A stretch of 64,000 nucleotides of DNA from Bacillus sp. SJS (lineage in GTDB: Bacteria > Bacillota > Bacilli > Bacillales > Bacillaceae). Both the position numbers and the translations under genes were made by a program. The stretch lies in NCBI RefSeq assembly GCF_000732485.2, contig NZ_JAQV02000024.1, positions 1 to 64,000 on the forward strand, written 5' to 3'. Shown in pieces: positions 63,543-64,000 of this stretch. How positions within the stretch are numbered: position 1 is the stretch's first letter; each line of letters starts with the position of its first letter. The notes beneath the pieces were generated by a model. The model worked only from the letters and a program-made list of their open reading frames with translations. It was not told the DNA's origin and made no database searches.

Positions 63543-64000
63543 TTATTCATTTTCTGCTCTTTTTAATGGTTCTGAATCCTCTTCATCTTGGACTTCAACG
63601 TCTTTGGATAGGAACCATCCTCCGACGGCAATTCCCGCTAATACTGTCCAGAAAATACCCTTCCAAAGCGGAGATTCAATAAAATGTTTAGAAATGACAT
63701 TTATTTCAGGATGAGCCAATGTATATAATGCAAGCTTAACCCCTACCCAGCCGACAATTAAGAAGGCTGCAGATTCCAGGTTGGGCTTCTTTTTAAGCAA
63801 TTTAACAAACGCATTCGCGGCAAATCTCATAATCACAACACCGATTAATCCACCGGCTAGAATGATTAAAAACTGTCCCCCGTCTAACCCGCCAATCTCA
63901 GGAAGGTTCGTAGGAGATAGCGTGACAGCCAAAGCAACTGCTGCCAAAATTGAATCTACAGCAAATGCCAGGTCTGCCAATTCAACTTTTAAGACAGTTC
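63543..64000 (-). CDS. ykoY: TerC-family membrane protein YkoY (cut by window edge)
   Basis: The frame is open to the window edge, so the start lies beyond 64000. Visible part: LADLAFAVDSILAAVALAVTLS (the conserved TerC metal-binding helix, D-L-A-F-A-V-D-S), then three further hydrophobic segments and an acidic tail (VQDEEDSEPLKRAENE). YkoY participates in manganese export or metallation of secreted proteins. In B. subtilis a yybP-ykoY Mn2+ riboswitch precedes the gene; here that would be outside the window. Confidence 0.9.
   Translation of the reverse strand, partial: TVLKVELADLAFAVDSILAAVALAVTLSPTNLPEIGGLDGGQFLIILAGGLIGVVIMRFAANAFVKLLKKKPNLESAAFLIVGWVGVKLALYTLAHPEINVISKHFIESPLWKGIFWTVLAGIAVGGWFLSKDVEVQDEEDSEPLKRAENE

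Overview
The window is a stretch of a low-GC, endospore-forming Bacillaceae chromosome close to Bacillus/Metabacillus. The evidence is SASP SspD, a GerA-type germinant receptor, Spo0E, a KinE-like sporulation kinase, SigI/RsgI, CtsR boxes before clpE, and S-box (SAM-I) and preQ1-I riboswitches. From about 7 kb to the right end the gene order is recognisably that of the B. subtilis ykoY-ykvU region in inverse orientation: ykoY, sigI-rsgI, sspD, ykrK, htpX, ktrD, ykrP, kinE, ogt, mtnA/K/U/E/W/X/B/D, spo0E, motB/A, clpE, ykvI, queC/D/E/F, ykvS, ykvT, ykvU. Most of the window is therefore conserved core, and the interest lies in the departures from that order. I see no rRNA, tRNA or CRISPR array.

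Layout. 0-2 kb: the end of an IS1182-like element abutting the comJ-nucA competence nuclease pair, then a CxxCxGxG mini-protein and a rhodanese-like protein lacking its catalytic Cys. 2-8 kb: ykvU and ykvT, separated by a gerA-gerB-gerC operon. 8-14 kb: a lone small sigma factor, short-chain reductase, patatin, ykvS, a PG-binding/3D-domain protein and two acetyltransferases. 14-16.6 kb: an insertion carrying a Cys-nucleophile alpha/beta hydrolase and a divergent TetR regulator, flanked by two copies of the last ~218 bp of queF. 16.3-18.9 kb: the preQ1-controlled queCDEF operon. 19-27 kb: membrane proteins, a CNNM/CorC-type transporter with a long structured leader, HAD and metallophosphoesterase genes, ykvI. 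27-37 kb: clpE, oligoendopeptidase, motAB, a MarR regulator, kinase-like and aldo-keto reductase genes, ZIP transporter, spo0E. 37-48 kb: a CBS-domain protein and the full methionine salvage pathway in two divergent blocks, each starting with a SAM-I riboswitch. 48-64 kb: ogt, kinE, ykrP, a B12/radical-SAM protein, three small ORFs, ktrD, a chemoreceptor, htpX-ykrK, sspD, sigI-rsgI and part of ykoY.

Main non-routine signals. (1) Three intergenic arrays, unrelated in sequence but all built on a 20-21 bp period (about 7.3, 13.4 and 38.3-38.9 kb); the largest is six 102-bp units, each made of five 18-21 bp sub-units. (2) The queF 3'-end duplication bracketing the hydrolase/TetR island. (3) A ~370-nt leader with an embedded 49-codon ORF and a terminator-like hairpin before the CorC-type gene. 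(4) Several small ORFs with good ribosome binding sites and no recognised function.
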